Shown here: positions 7,006 to 14,536 of the stretch, one piece after another
Numbering within the stretch: position 1 is the stretch's first letter
Layout: every line of letters begins with the position of its first letter
Source of the DNA: DASSRQ01 sp035701665
Lineage (GTDB): Bacteria > Vulcanimicrobiota > Vulcanimicrobiia > Vulcanimicrobiales > Vulcanimicrobiaceae
Direction of reading: 5' to 3'
Length of the DNA: 24,697 nucleotides
Assembly: GCA_035701665.1 (NCBI GenBank)
Contig: DASSRQ010000194.1
Span: forward strand, 1 to 24,697
Notes under the pieces: generated by a model
The model's input: the letters and a program-made list of their open reading frames with translations, nothing else
What the model was told of the DNA's origin: nothing
Database searches by the model: none
Program-made: the position numbers and the translations under genes

Positions 7006-8433
7006 TTAGAACAAATTCCAGAGATATTGATTGTAGACTTCGTGATGGTACTGCACTTCTTGCGGCTTCACGAACGTACCGAGCAAGCGTGGGCAGCGAT
7101 CGGCGCTTGCCTGCTTCAGATCCGCGTAGCGCGCCTTTACATCTGCTCCGAGCAATGTCGACGTCCACGACGAGTTGCGGAAGTTCACGAGCGCGTCGTA
7201 GATGTTGTCCGGCAGATAGTGTTCTGCCTGACGCAAGTTTTGTTCGGAGCTGATCGCGCCCTCGAGTCCGGTCTTGAAGACGGCGAGCATGACCATGTAC
7301 GGGTTTGCGTCCGGTCCGACCGAACGGACTTCGACGCGCGAGCTGCGCTCGTTACCGATGGGGATGCGTACCATCGAGCCGCGATCGACCGCGGATGCTT
7401 TGATTTGATTGGGCGCTTCAAAATGCGGATCCAGACGGCGGTACGCATTCACACTGCTGTTGAGCATGAGGCAGATGTCTTGACCGGCCGTCAAAATGCG
7501 ATCGACGAACTCCCACGCGAACGGGCTGAGTTTTTCCTCGCCGCTCGGATCCCAGAAGATGTTTTTATCGCCTTTACTGATCGACACGTTGGTGTGCATG
7601 CCGTTGCCGTTCACGCCGACCACCGGCTTCGGTAAGAAGCTCGCCGTCATGCCGAGTTTCGTGGCGACTTGCCGGCAGATCAGTTTGTAGAGCTGAATTT
7701 GATCGGCGGCGGCGACGACCTCACCGTACTCGTAGTTGATCTCGAACTGCGCCGGGGCGACTTCGGGATGATCTTTCTCGTTCTGGAAGCCCATCGCGCG
7801 CTGCACTTCGGCAACCGTGTCGATGAACGTGCGCAGCGGATCGCCCGGCAGCGAATGATAGTATCCGCCGGTGTTCGCGTAATCGAACTTTCCGGTCTCG
7901 TGAAAGCGCCGTTCGGCATCCATTCCTTTGAAGAGAAAGCCTTCGATCTCGTTGGCAGCATTCAGCGTGTAACCGTTTTTCGCGTAGTGATCGTCCGCAA
8001 ACGCTTTCAGCTGTCCGCGCACGTCCGCGGAGAACGGTTTGCCTTCACGATCCTCGACTTCACCGAACACCAGCACTTTGCCGGGACCGAAGATATCGGC
8101 GGGTGCCCAATAGAACGCGCCCCAATCCAAAAACAACCGCAGATCGCTCTCGCGTTGTGCCGTAAATCCGCGAATGGACGAACCGTCGAACGTGAGATTG
8201 TCGTGCGACTTGAGCAAGAATTTCTTGTCGTAGTCCAGCATCTGCAGACGGCCTTCGAGATCGCTGAACAGAACGGTGACGGCCTTGATCCGCCGTTCGT
8301 CCGTCAGGTACTTCAAACGCTGCTCTTGCGTCTTGCCGGGATCGACGTGTTTCTTACGCTGCTGTTTTGCCTCGAGGTTCATCTCCTCGAGTTCGGCGTA
8401 AGGAAGTTCCAAAAATTCGCGCAGTTCGGCCAT
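7006..8433 (-). CDS. glnA: Glutamine synthetase
   Basis: The 475-residue enzyme makes glutamine from glutamate, ammonia and ATP. Signatures in order are FDGSSIRGF (82-90), the metal-ligand segment NEIEGFLF (161-168), HPEVAPAQFEINY (222-234), NGNGMHTN (275-282; NGSGMH is more common), SSVNAYRRL (326-334) and the ATP/glutamate-site segment IPIGNERSSRVEVRS (357-371). The C-terminus YNQYLWNLF is family-typical. About 40 charged residues precede the core, longer than in many GlnA proteins. The adenylylated Tyr context of enterobacterial enzymes (NLYDLPPEE) is not seen; NLRQAEHYLPDNIYDAL stands there, so control by adenylylation is doubtful. No glnB, glnK or amt lies nearby. It is transcribed away from the divergent gene at 8535. 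Confidence 0.95.
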   Translation of the reverse strand: MAELREFLELPYAELEEMNLEAKQQRKKHVDPGKTQEQRLKYLTDERRIKAVTVLFSDLEGRLQMLDYDKKFLLKSHDNLTFDGSSIRGFTAQRESDLRLFLDWGAFYWAPADIFGPGKVLVFGEVEDREGKPFSADVRGQLKAFADDHYAKNGYTLNAANEIEGFLFKGMDAERRFHETGKFDYANTGGYYHSLPGDPLRTFIDTVAEVQRAMGFQNEKDHPEVAPAQFEINYEYGEVVAAADQIQLYKLICRQVATKLGMTASFLPKPVVGVNGNGMHTNVSISKGDKNIFWDPSGEEKLSPFAWEFVDRILTAGQDICLMLNSSVNAYRRLDPHFEAPNQIKASAVDRGSMVRIPIGNERSSRVEVRSVGPDANPYMVMLAVFKTGLEGAISSEQNLRQAEHYLPDNIYDALVNFRNSSWTSTLLGADVKARYADLKQASADRCPRLLGTFVKPQEVQYHHEVYNQYLWNLF

Positions 8434-8497
8434 GGCCCATCGGTTAGACGGGCGGGAACGCTTGCCTTCACCCTTCGGCCTAGGCGCCGGGCCAAAG

Positions 8498-8520
8498 CGG
8501 ACGAGTAGGCCTTACGTCCG
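8498..8520. repeat. Inverted repeat between glnA and the divergent exported-protein gene
   Basis: CGGACG (8498-8503) and CGTCCG (8515-8520) are perfectly complementary around 11 bases, inside the 101-base divergent region. A further GGCC...GGCC pair (8477-8480 and 8490-8493) lies closer to glnA. The repeat could be an operator shared by the two genes or a leader hairpin of either one. I could not match the region to a known riboswitch. Confidence 0.35.
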
Positions 8521-8534
8521 ATTACGGGTACTTT

Positions 8535-9518
8535 ATGGATATGCCGCGAGTGCTGCCCGCCGCCGCCAGCCTGCTCCTCGCCTTCGCCGCATCGGCCGCC
8601 GGTGCCGGTGCTGCTGCGACCGTGCCGGACGGCTACGGCATCTACGACCGGGCGCGTCACGTATGGGACGCGCAGCGCTATCCGGACTTTCTGTCTTACA
8701 CCATCGCGGTACAAGTCTCCGAACGCGGCGTCGAAAAGAGCCGCCACTATCACGTGACGTTCGACGTCCACAACCGCGCCATCGACGTCAACCCGGTGAG
8801 CGACGAAGAACTGGCTGCGCCGCCGACGCCGACGGGCATGGTCATTCACTTGCAGCCCAAACGCCAAGGCCACGTGCTGGTCGATAAAAAGGTCGGCAAC
8901 CCAGGCGACGCCGTCGACTACTTGGGCGTTCCGAAACTCTCGCCGACGTATGCGTTCGGTTTGGACACGGGCGCGAGCGGTGACGAGAACGCGGCGCAGC
9001 AAGATCCGAACGCGCTGGTCGCGGAGATCCGCAAAGAATTCAACGACCCGGCGCCGCCGCAGACCGCGCAGAATCAGCCGGGCGGACTAAAGACCATCGC
9101 GGTCGTGTCGTCCCGGACGCGCGCGTACACCATTGAAAATGCCGGCACCGAAACGATCGACGGACACGACTGCTGGCATCTGCTGCTCTCGCCGAATCAC
9201 GATCCGCAGCGTCTGCGTCTGCGCGAACTGTGGGTCGATCGGCAAACCGGACAGACGCGGCAACTGCTCAGCGCCGGCAACTTTACCGGTTCGGTCGCAC
9301 CGTGGCTCGTCGACTTCACGGAGATCGCCGGCGCGATGTACATCTCGTCGGAAACGGCGATGACGCCCGTCGGCGTGGGCGATCACCGCTACGAGAAAGC
9401 CAGCGTGGCATTCGAAACGATTGCGCCCGCTGCCCGTCCCGCCCATGCGACGAACTTCTTTGCAACCAAAGAAGCGATTATGAGCGAACCTGGTCAGGAC
9501 GGCGGGAACCAGCCTTAA
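8535..9518 (+). CDS. Exported protein of unknown function, LolA/RseB-like fold suspected
   Basis: The 327-residue product begins with a signal peptide (hydrophobic residues about 5-25, then AGAAA). The mature part has many beta-strand-like segments. One, YTIENAGTETIDGHDCWHL (about residues 198-216), is followed by a segment with LRELWVDRQTGQTRQLL. This pattern of a gene-encoded 'converted substance' strand and an ELWVD..TG turn recalls lipoprotein-carrier folds (LolA, RseB and relatives). I infer a periplasmic or surface protein and cannot give a function. It is divergent from glnA. Its last 41 bases overlap the end of the GNAT gene on the other strand. Confidence 0.65.
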   Translation: MDMPRVLPAAASLLLAFAASAAGAGAAATVPDGYGIYDRARHVWDAQRYPDFLSYTIAVQVSERGVEKSRHYHVTFDVHNRAIDVNPVSDEELAAPPTPTGMVIHLQPKRQGHVLVDKKVGNPGDAVDYLGVPKLSPTYAFGLDTGASGDENAAQQDPNALVAEIRKEFNDPAPPQTAQNQPGGLKTIAVVSSRTRAYTIENAGTETIDGHDCWHLLLSPNHDPQRLRLRELWVDRQTGQTRQLLSAGNFTGSVAPWLVDFTEIAGAMYISSETAMTPVGVGDHRYEKASVAFETIAPAARPAHATNFFATKEAIMSEPGQDGGNQP

Positions 9519-10005
9519 CGTATTCGCTCTCCAGCATTCCATAGTGGCGCAGATCGCCGAAACCGCCCTCCGGATTCTTGAAGCCGTCGCGGAACGTGCC
9601 TTCGTGCACGAAGCCTTCGCTTTCGTATAACCGCTGCGCCGGAACGTTGGTACCGGTGACCTCGAGCCACAGCCGGTGCACGCGGGCTTCTTCAAAGGCA
9701 TACCGCTTCGCCGAGCGGACCGCATAGCGTCCCGCGCCCGATCGCGGTGTTGCGGCAATGACGAGATGCAGTTCTGCCAGCCACCCGTCGAACACCGAGA
9801 GCACCCAGAGCCCCGCGCGCTCGCCCCGGTTGTCCAGCACGATGCGGCGCACAACGTCCGGCTTGCCATTCATATTGTCGATCACGTGCTGCTCGTCCGG
9901 CGGAGGCGAGACGTATCCTCGCGCGTGGGGCAGCGAGTGCGCGGCGACGATGAACGGCGCGTCCTCCACGGAAAAAGGCCGCTCGGTAAAAGCTGCGGTG
10001 TCCAT
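9478..10005 (-). CDS. GNAT-family N-acetyltransferase (RimJ/RimL-like)
   Basis: The 175-residue product has the GNAT layout: an N-terminal substrate-binding half (FSVEDAPFIVAAH), a central strand WLAELHLVIA, the acetyl-CoA pyrophosphate loop in TPRSGAGRYAV, and the C-terminal LWLEVTGTNVPAQRLYESEGF with EGTFRDGF. The last part is typical of RimJ/RimL-type and small-molecule acetyltransferases, where the LY...GF motif contacts CoA. The acceptor substrate is unknown. Its 3' end overlaps the exported-protein gene by 41 bases, so the two genes converge and share sequence. The start ATG 10005-10003 lies 88 bases from the divergent propeller gene. Confidence 0.82.
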   Translation of the reverse strand: MDTAAFTERPFSVEDAPFIVAAHSLPHARGYVSPPPDEQHVIDNMNGKPDVVRRIVLDNRGERAGLWVLSVFDGWLAELHLVIAATPRSGAGRYAVRSAKRYAFEEARVHRLWLEVTGTNVPAQRLYESEGFVHEGTFRDGFKNPEGGFGDLRHYGMLESEYVKAGSRRPDQVRS

Positions 10006-10093
10006 AGCAGACCGTGCTTCGACAACGCCGCCGGCTCATCCGCGGATGTACGCCCGGCAAGAGCCCTAAGGTAGCGCGGCGTACCCACTCCGT

Positions 10094-11209
10094 ATGAGCG
10101 GCGTACGTGTTTTAGTTGGCACGCGCAAAGGCGCGTTTATCATGGAGTCCGACGGCACTCGTAAATCGTGGAAGATCGGCGGACCGTATTTTGCAGGTTG
10201 GGAGATTTACCACGTTAAGGGCTCTCCCGTCGACCCGAACCGCATCTACGTTTCGCAAACCAGCGGATGGTTCGGACAACAGATTCAGCGTTCGGACGAC
10301 GGCGGCAAAACGTTCGAGCCGGTCGGCAATCAGTTCGTCTACGACGGCGTTCCCGGCACGCATCAATGGTACGACGGCACGCCGCATCCATGGGAGTTCG
10401 CGCGCGTGTGGCACCTGGAGCCCTCGCTAACGGAGATCGACACCGTGTATGCGGGCGTCGAAGATGCCGCGCTCTTTAAAAGCACCGACGGCGGCGGCTC
10501 GTGGAGCGAAGTATCGGGTCTGCGCAAACACGGTTCCGGACCGCACTGGCAGCCCGGTGCGGGCGGCATGTGCCTGCACACGATCGTTCAAGACTCCGCG
10601 AACCCGCAGCGCATCTTCGTGGCCATTTCAGCCGCAGGCGCGTTTCGCACCGACGACGGCGGCACGTCGTGGCAGCCGATCAATCGCGGCTTGAAGTCTG
10701 CGCAGATTCCAGAAGAGGAAGCCGAAGTGGGCCACTGCGTCCACCGCATCGCGCAGCATCCATCGCGTCCGCAAACGCTCTTTATGCAAAAGCATTGGGA
10801 TGTGATGCGCACGGACGACGGCGGCGATAATTGGCGCGAGATCAGCGGCAATCTGCCGACCGATTTCGGATTTCCGATCGATATCCACGCGCACGAACCA
10901 AACACGATCTACGTCGTTCCGATCAAGAGCGATTCGGAACACTTTCCCATCGACGGAAAACTGCAAGTATGGCGCAGCCGGACCGGCGGCGACGAGTGGG
11001 AAGCCCTCACTAACGGTTTGCCGCAGGAGAACTGTTACGTCAACGTCCTTCGCGATGCGATGGCCGTCGACAACCTCGATTCGTGCGGCATTTATTTCGG
11101 AACCACCGGCGGACAAGTGTATGCCTCATCCGACGCAGGCGACTCGTGGACCGCGATCGCCGAACATCTGCCCGCCGTGCTCTCGGTCGAGGTACAGACG
11201 CTGCCGTGA
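10094..11209 (+). CDS. Asp-box (BNR) beta-propeller, sialidase/sortilin-like, cytoplasmic
   Basis: The 371-residue protein contains a series of Asp-box turns: SDDGGKTF (67-74), STDGGGSW (130-137), TDDGGTSW (186-193), TDDGGDNW (240-247), a weaker SRTGGDEW (295-302) and SDAGDSW (346-352). These mark the blades of a beta-propeller like those of sialidases, sortilin/VPS10 proteins and photosystem factor Ycf48. There is no signal peptide, since the N-terminus VRVLVGTRKGAFIM is already a blade strand, so the protein should be cytoplasmic. Conserved-looking His and Trp residues (HQWYDGTPHPWEF at 90-102, GPHWQPGAGGMCLH at 149-162) could form a ligand or metal site, and the Arg triad of true sialidases is not evident. 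It overlaps the MoaD-like gene by GTGA, which implies joint function. 'Exo-alpha-sialidase' labels for such proteins are probably misleading. Confidence 0.85.
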   Translation: MSGVRVLVGTRKGAFIMESDGTRKSWKIGGPYFAGWEIYHVKGSPVDPNRIYVSQTSGWFGQQIQRSDDGGKTFEPVGNQFVYDGVPGTHQWYDGTPHPWEFARVWHLEPSLTEIDTVYAGVEDAALFKSTDGGGSWSEVSGLRKHGSGPHWQPGAGGMCLHTIVQDSANPQRIFVAISAAGAFRTDDGGTSWQPINRGLKSAQIPEEEAEVGHCVHRIAQHPSRPQTLFMQKHWDVMRTDDGGDNWREISGNLPTDFGFPIDIHAHEPNTIYVVPIKSDSEHFPIDGKLQVWRSRTGGDEWEALTNGLPQENCYVNVLRDAMAVDNLDSCGIYFGTTGGQVYASSDAGDSWTAIAEHLPAVLSVEVQTLP

Positions 11210-11502
11210 TCCGGGTTGTCCTGCCGGCGCATCTCAAAACGCTGGCAAAAGTGGACGGCGAGGTGCGCGTGAATGTCGACGGCAGCGTAACGCAAAGCGC
11301 GGTACTCGACGCGCTCGAGGCGCAGTTCCCGCAGCTTCGCGGCACGATGCGCGATGCTATCACGAAGAAACGCCGCGCGTTCATCCGTTTCTTTGCCTGC
11401 GGCCGCGATCTTTCGCACGAAGCGATCGATGCGCCGCTGCCGCAGGCCGTAACCGACGGCAGCGAACCGTATCTGGTGGTCGGCGCGATGGCCGGGGGCT
11501 AG
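11206..11502 (+). CDS. MoaD/ThiS-family ubiquitin-fold protein with C-terminal Gly-Gly
   Basis: I start the gene at GTG 11206, whose last bases form the TGA of the propeller gene (GTGA). This gives 98 residues beginning with a beta-strand (IRVVLPAHLKTLA) right where the ubiquitin fold should begin; longer in-frame versions read through the propeller gene. The core VTQSAVLDALEAQFPQLRG matches the helix after strand 2 of MoaD/ThiS, and the protein ends in VVGAMAGG. In MoaD, ThiS and CysO this terminal Gly-Gly is adenylated by an E1-like enzyme and becomes a thiocarboxylate for sulfur transfer, or is conjugated to targets. No E1-like gene, moaE or thiG is nearby. A role with the propeller is inferred from the coupling. 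Confidence 0.86.
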   Translation: MIRVVLPAHLKTLAKVDGEVRVNVDGSVTQSAVLDALEAQFPQLRGTMRDAITKKRRAFIRFFACGRDLSHEAIDAPLPQAVTDGSEPYLVVGAMAGG

Positions 11503-11521
11503 CGCGCTACTGCGCTTTTTT
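11501..11521 (+). terminator. Candidate terminator of the propeller/MoaD-like unit, inside the convergent gene
   Basis: AGCGC (11501-11505) pairs with GCGCT (11512-11516) around a six-base loop, followed by T residues to 11521. The stem is short (5 bp) but the T run is clear. It overlaps the TAG stop of the plus-strand unit and the last codons of the minus-strand gene. The two stop codons also sit symmetrically in the 10-bp palindrome TAGCGCGCTA (11500-11509). Confidence 0.45.
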
Positions 11522-13129
11522 CGTCATGGTATAAAACCACTTGTTCGGAACGACGAAGAAGCGGTTGTGCGGATAGTCGAAATACAGGTCGAAAAACCGT
11601 AGATAATCGAAGCCGATCATGGCTTCCGCCCCCTCGGGCGAGCTGTACGGGAAATCCGTTGCAATAACGATCAGCGACTGATAGTTCATGTTTGCGAACA
11701 TCAGCGAATCGACTTGCGCGGGCCAAATCCGGATCGTCGTTCCGAACGAGCCGCTGTCGGCGAACGGCACCGAGCCTTCTTGCGAGTTCTTGAAGATACT
11801 GTGCAGTTCGTCGGGATGGGCGCTCGTGAACGTTCCGAACACCATCGTAAACGGCATATCGCAGTTCAGGATAACGTTCTTGGCCAGCGTACTTCCGATC
11901 TGCATCGGAACCATCGGCACGCCGTCGTCCAGTTCGAACGGCAGTTCCAAGCCGTTCTCGATCGGTTTACTGGAGCCGAAGTACTTCGTCGGAATCAGTT
12001 CGACGATCTTATTGACGTAATCTACGTGCACGACGTAGTTCGCGAGGAAATCGTACCCGAGAACGCCGACGACCTTGGTGTACTGCGAAACTTTGTATTG
12101 GATACCGGCGGTATGTATAGCAAAATTTTTGAGATGCTGCGAACCGACTTGCAGGTCGGCGATTCGGGTCCAATACTCGGTCTGCCGGCCTTTTGAATCG
12201 GTTTTTGCGTGCCCGAAGTTGTCGAGGTGCAGCTCTTCGGCAACGTCGTGCGATATCATCGACTCCCGCATGCTCGAATCGAGTTCGAAATCGAGTCCGC
12301 GTCCCTGGACGTTGACACGCACGATCGCCGCTCCGAATGCAAACTGCACCGGCAGTTTTTCGCGGACGTCGGAACCTTGCGGCATGCTACTGTTTGCCGG
12401 CTGCGCAAACTCGGCCGGCGGGATGGCCATTCCGGCATGGAACGCCGTTAAGCGGTAGTCGTCGTCCAACGCACGATCCCACCACGAATCGTGCACGTGC
12501 CACGCCTGTGTAATGCCGTCGACCGTGCGAAAATCGTCGAACGCCGTTGCTACCCGTCCGCGGCTGACGGCATATTCGAACCGCACCAGATTCCCCGTGG
12601 CCTTTTCGTAGAAAGCCCACTCGGGATGACGGGATCCCGTTACGTGGATCTTGAGCACGTACGCCGCGGGATCTGCCGACTCGCCGGCAACGGTAACGTC
12701 GTTCTTCGGGTCCGCGGCATCTTCGTCGACGCGCAATGCAAAGAAGCTTTCTTCGTCGCGATCCGTCGTCGCATTTACGAAGCCGTTCGGACCGCGGTGC
12801 CAACGCTTGTCGCCGGCCTGACCGTACTCTTGCGTGAAGGCGGCAGTGCGGATAACGGAGTGGTAATCCGTTCCGGACCGCGCGAGGTCTTCCGTTCCGC
12901 TCAAACCGGTGTCCGTAAAACTCCAGGTTTCTCGGACCGTGTTGCGCGCATTCGGTTTACGCCCGACGGCTTTATCGTGCACTGCCAAGACCTGCTTGAG
13001 CGTCACGCTCGTGGGCGTCAATCCCGAGGGCGGCGCATCCAAAGCAGGATCGGATTTCGAAGCGGCGCCGGCGGGCAAGGCTGCGGCGAGAAATAGCGTT
13101 ATGAGCCCGGCAGATAACGTGCGAAGCAT
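11507..13129 (-). CDS. Exported two-lobed aspartic-protease-like protein with altered active sites
   Basis: From ATG 13129 the product has 540 residues with a signal peptide (LITLFLAAALPAGAAS). An upstream ATG at 13201 would overlap the divergent hydrolase gene and hide the signal peptide, so I reject it. Residues 45-240 form a LolA-like beta-rich region (HVHDSWWDRAL near its end). Two retropepsin-type lobes follow. In the first (about 260-380) the active-site strand reads LDFELDSSM (Asp284) and the lobe ends with VLGYDFLANYVVHVDY. In the second (about 395-530) the equivalent reads ILNCDMPFT (Asp424) and ends with GFDYLRFFDLYFDY. Bacterial retropepsin-like proteins usually carry D(T/S)G, so both sites are changed. 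It may be a weak protease or a binding protein. Confidence 0.75.
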   Translation of the reverse strand: MLRTLSAGLITLFLAAALPAGAASKSDPALDAPPSGLTPTSVTLKQVLAVHDKAVGRKPNARNTVRETWSFTDTGLSGTEDLARSGTDYHSVIRTAAFTQEYGQAGDKRWHRGPNGFVNATTDRDEESFFALRVDEDAADPKNDVTVAGESADPAAYVLKIHVTGSRHPEWAFYEKATGNLVRFEYAVSRGRVATAFDDFRTVDGITQAWHVHDSWWDRALDDDYRLTAFHAGMAIPPAEFAQPANSSMPQGSDVREKLPVQFAFGAAIVRVNVQGRGLDFELDSSMRESMISHDVAEELHLDNFGHAKTDSKGRQTEYWTRIADLQVGSQHLKNFAIHTAGIQYKVSQYTKVVGVLGYDFLANYVVHVDYVNKIVELIPTKYFGSSKPIENGLELPFELDDGVPMVPMQIGSTLAKNVILNCDMPFTMVFGTFTSAHPDELHSIFKNSQEGSVPFADSGSFGTTIRIWPAQVDSLMFANMNYQSLIVIATDFPYSSPEGAEAMIGFDYLRFFDLYFDYPHNRFFVVPNKWFYTMTKKAQ

Positions 13130-13184
13130 AAAGAAGGCTTCGCGTTGCGAGGAAGTTTTCCGTGAGCCGTACGAACCATGCACT

Positions 13185-14090
13185 ATGCGGTACACGAGCA
13201 TTCCACTTGCACTCGCGCTGTCGTTCCTGACCGTCGTTCCGGCGGTTGCTGCGCGCGATGCAGCCCTCGAAACGAAGCTCCGGGCAGCGGCAGCCGCCTA
13301 CGGCGGGAAGGTAGCATTCTATGCCGCGGCTTCCGACGGCAGAACCGCGGAATTGAACGCCGATACGCCGGTACCCACGGCTTCCGTCATCAAGCTGACG
13401 GTACTCTTCGAAGCGCTCAAAGAGATACAAGCCGGACGCGTGAGCTTGCACGACACGCTCACCATGACGCCGCAAGATCCCGTGCCGGGTTCGGGCGTTC
13501 TGCGGCTGTTCGACGCACCGCTGAAGATTACGCTTAAAGATGCTCTCACGATGATGGTCACCGTCAGCGATAACACGGCCACGAATCTCGTGATCGATCG
13601 TCTGGGCATTCAGAACATCGACAACCGCATTCAATGGCTCGGCTTGCACGATACCTGGCTCTACAAGAAAGTCTTCAAACCCGCACCGCCCGGCGTGCCC
13701 GCCGATCAGCCTACGTTCGGCCTGGGCAAAACGACGGCGCGTGAAATGGCGAGCGTCATCCAACGGATTGCGACGTGTGCATTGAACGCACCGGGCGATA
13801 CCACGCCGCCGTCGGCCTCCGATCGCGCGCTTTGCGACACGGCGGTAGAGATGCTCAAGAATCAGACCGATCGCGACGGCATTCCGCGCTATCTCGGCGA
13901 GGACGTTGCCAATAAAACGGGCTCTCTTGACGAAGTGCGCAACGACGTCGGCGTGGTCTATGCGAAAAACGGCCCGATCGTTATCTCGGCTTTCACGTAC
14001 GATAACGCCGACAAGAGCTGGACGCCGGACAACCGCGGCACGCTGCTGATCGCGCGCCTCGCCAAGATCGTGGACGACGCTTGGAAGTGA
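13185..14090 (+). CDS. Exported class-A-beta-lactamase-like serine hydrolase lacking the omega-loop glutamate
   Basis: From ATG 13185 the product has 301 residues with a signal peptide (ALALSFLTVVPAVAA). The penicilloyl-serine-transferase motifs are present: SVIK (Ser67, Lys70), SDN (128-130) and KTG (244-246). The stretch between SDN and KTG that should hold the ExxLN motif of the class A omega loop reads instead WLYKKVFKPAPPGVPADQ and GLGKTTAREMASVI, with no matching Glu-x-x-Leu-Asn. In class A enzymes that Glu drives deacylation, so this protein may be a poor beta-lactamase and could act on peptidoglycan or as a penicillin-binding protein. Cys198 and Cys217 could form a disulfide. It ends in a GTGA overlap with the GNAT gene and is divergent from the aspartic-protease-like gene, with a 55-base gap. 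Confidence 0.82.
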   Translation: MRYTSIPLALALSFLTVVPAVAARDAALETKLRAAAAAYGGKVAFYAAASDGRTAELNADTPVPTASVIKLTVLFEALKEIQAGRVSLHDTLTMTPQDPVPGSGVLRLFDAPLKITLKDALTMMVTVSDNTATNLVIDRLGIQNIDNRIQWLGLHDTWLYKKVFKPAPPGVPADQPTFGLGKTTAREMASVIQRIATCALNAPGDTTPPSASDRALCDTAVEMLKNQTDRDGIPRYLGEDVANKTGSLDEVRNDVGVVYAKNGPIVISAFTYDNADKSWTPDNRGTLLIARLAKIVDDAWK

Positions 14091-14536
14091 TCGCGTATCG
14101 CGAGTGGGAAGGCGCGCCGCCGGCCGCATTCGCGCAATTTTGGTACGCGATGCTGGAAGAGTGCGACCTGCTCGGATCGGGCGCAGTCAGCGACTGGGAG
14201 TCGCGCCTCACGAATCACTTTGCAGCGGAGATGCAATCCGGGCGCATGCGCTGGTTCGTCGCCGATGCCGGCGGCGAAGTTGTCGGAACGGCTGCTGCGA
14301 TTCTTCAGTCGCGCTCCGGCGATATCTGGCTGGACAAGTCGGCGATGCTGGCCGGTATTTACGTCGTGCCGTCGTTCCGGCGCAAAGGCATTGCGCGCGA
14401 ACTTACGCAGCGCGCGATCGCGTGGTGCAAGGCGCAGGGATGCGCGCTGATCAAACTGCAAGCATCGCAAGCGGGGCGCCCGCTTTACGAATCGCTTGGG
14501 TTTACCCCCGGTACGGAGATGCTGCTATGGACCTGA
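14087..14536 (+). CDS. GNAT-family N-acetyltransferase
   Basis: Starting at GTG 14087, which overlaps the TGA of the preceding hydrolase, the product has 149 residues; TTG 14081 is an alternative start. The motifs are clear: WFVADAGGEVVGTAAAIL (strands 2-4), AGIYVVPSFRRKGIARELTQ with the acetyl-CoA loop RRKGIA, and LIKLQAS...RPLYESLGF at the end. The overlap implies translational coupling with the beta-lactamase-like protein. That neighbour is exported while this one is cytoplasmic, so a joint role in drug resistance (antibiotic acetylation) or cell-wall precursor metabolism is only a guess. Its last 12 bases overlap the convergent beta-lactamase gene. Confidence 0.85.
   Translation: MIAYREWEGAPPAAFAQFWYAMLEECDLLGSGAVSDWESRLTNHFAAEMQSGRMRWFVADAGGEVVGTAAAILQSRSGDIWLDKSAMLAGIYVVPSFRRKGIARELTQRAIAWCKAQGCALIKLQASQAGRPLYESLGFTPGTEMLLWT

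Noticed and set aside
8434..8534. Glutamine riboswitch (glnA motif) upstream of glnA
   Set aside because: A few words look similar (CACCC, CCGAAGG, AGTAGG) but they are on the wrong strand or in the wrong order and no full consensus fold could be drawn.
10006..10093. Full REP-like element between the GNAT and propeller genes
   Set aside because: Only a 14-base match (10011-10024) to the repeat is present, so I mention it as a possible remnant and do not annotate a copy.
11083..11205. Longer N-terminus for the MoaD-like protein (start at 11083)
   Set aside because: This part lies in the propeller coding region. GTG 11206 starts exactly at the first strand of the ubiquitin fold.
12909..13184. 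Longer N-terminus for the class-A-like hydrolase (start at 12909)
   Set aside because: It would run through the aspartic-protease-like gene and place the signal peptide inside the protein.
12972..14129. Minus-strand open frame opposite the class-A-like hydrolase (385 residues)
   Set aside because: Arg-rich shadow; the plus strand has SxxK, SDN and KTG motifs and a signal peptide.
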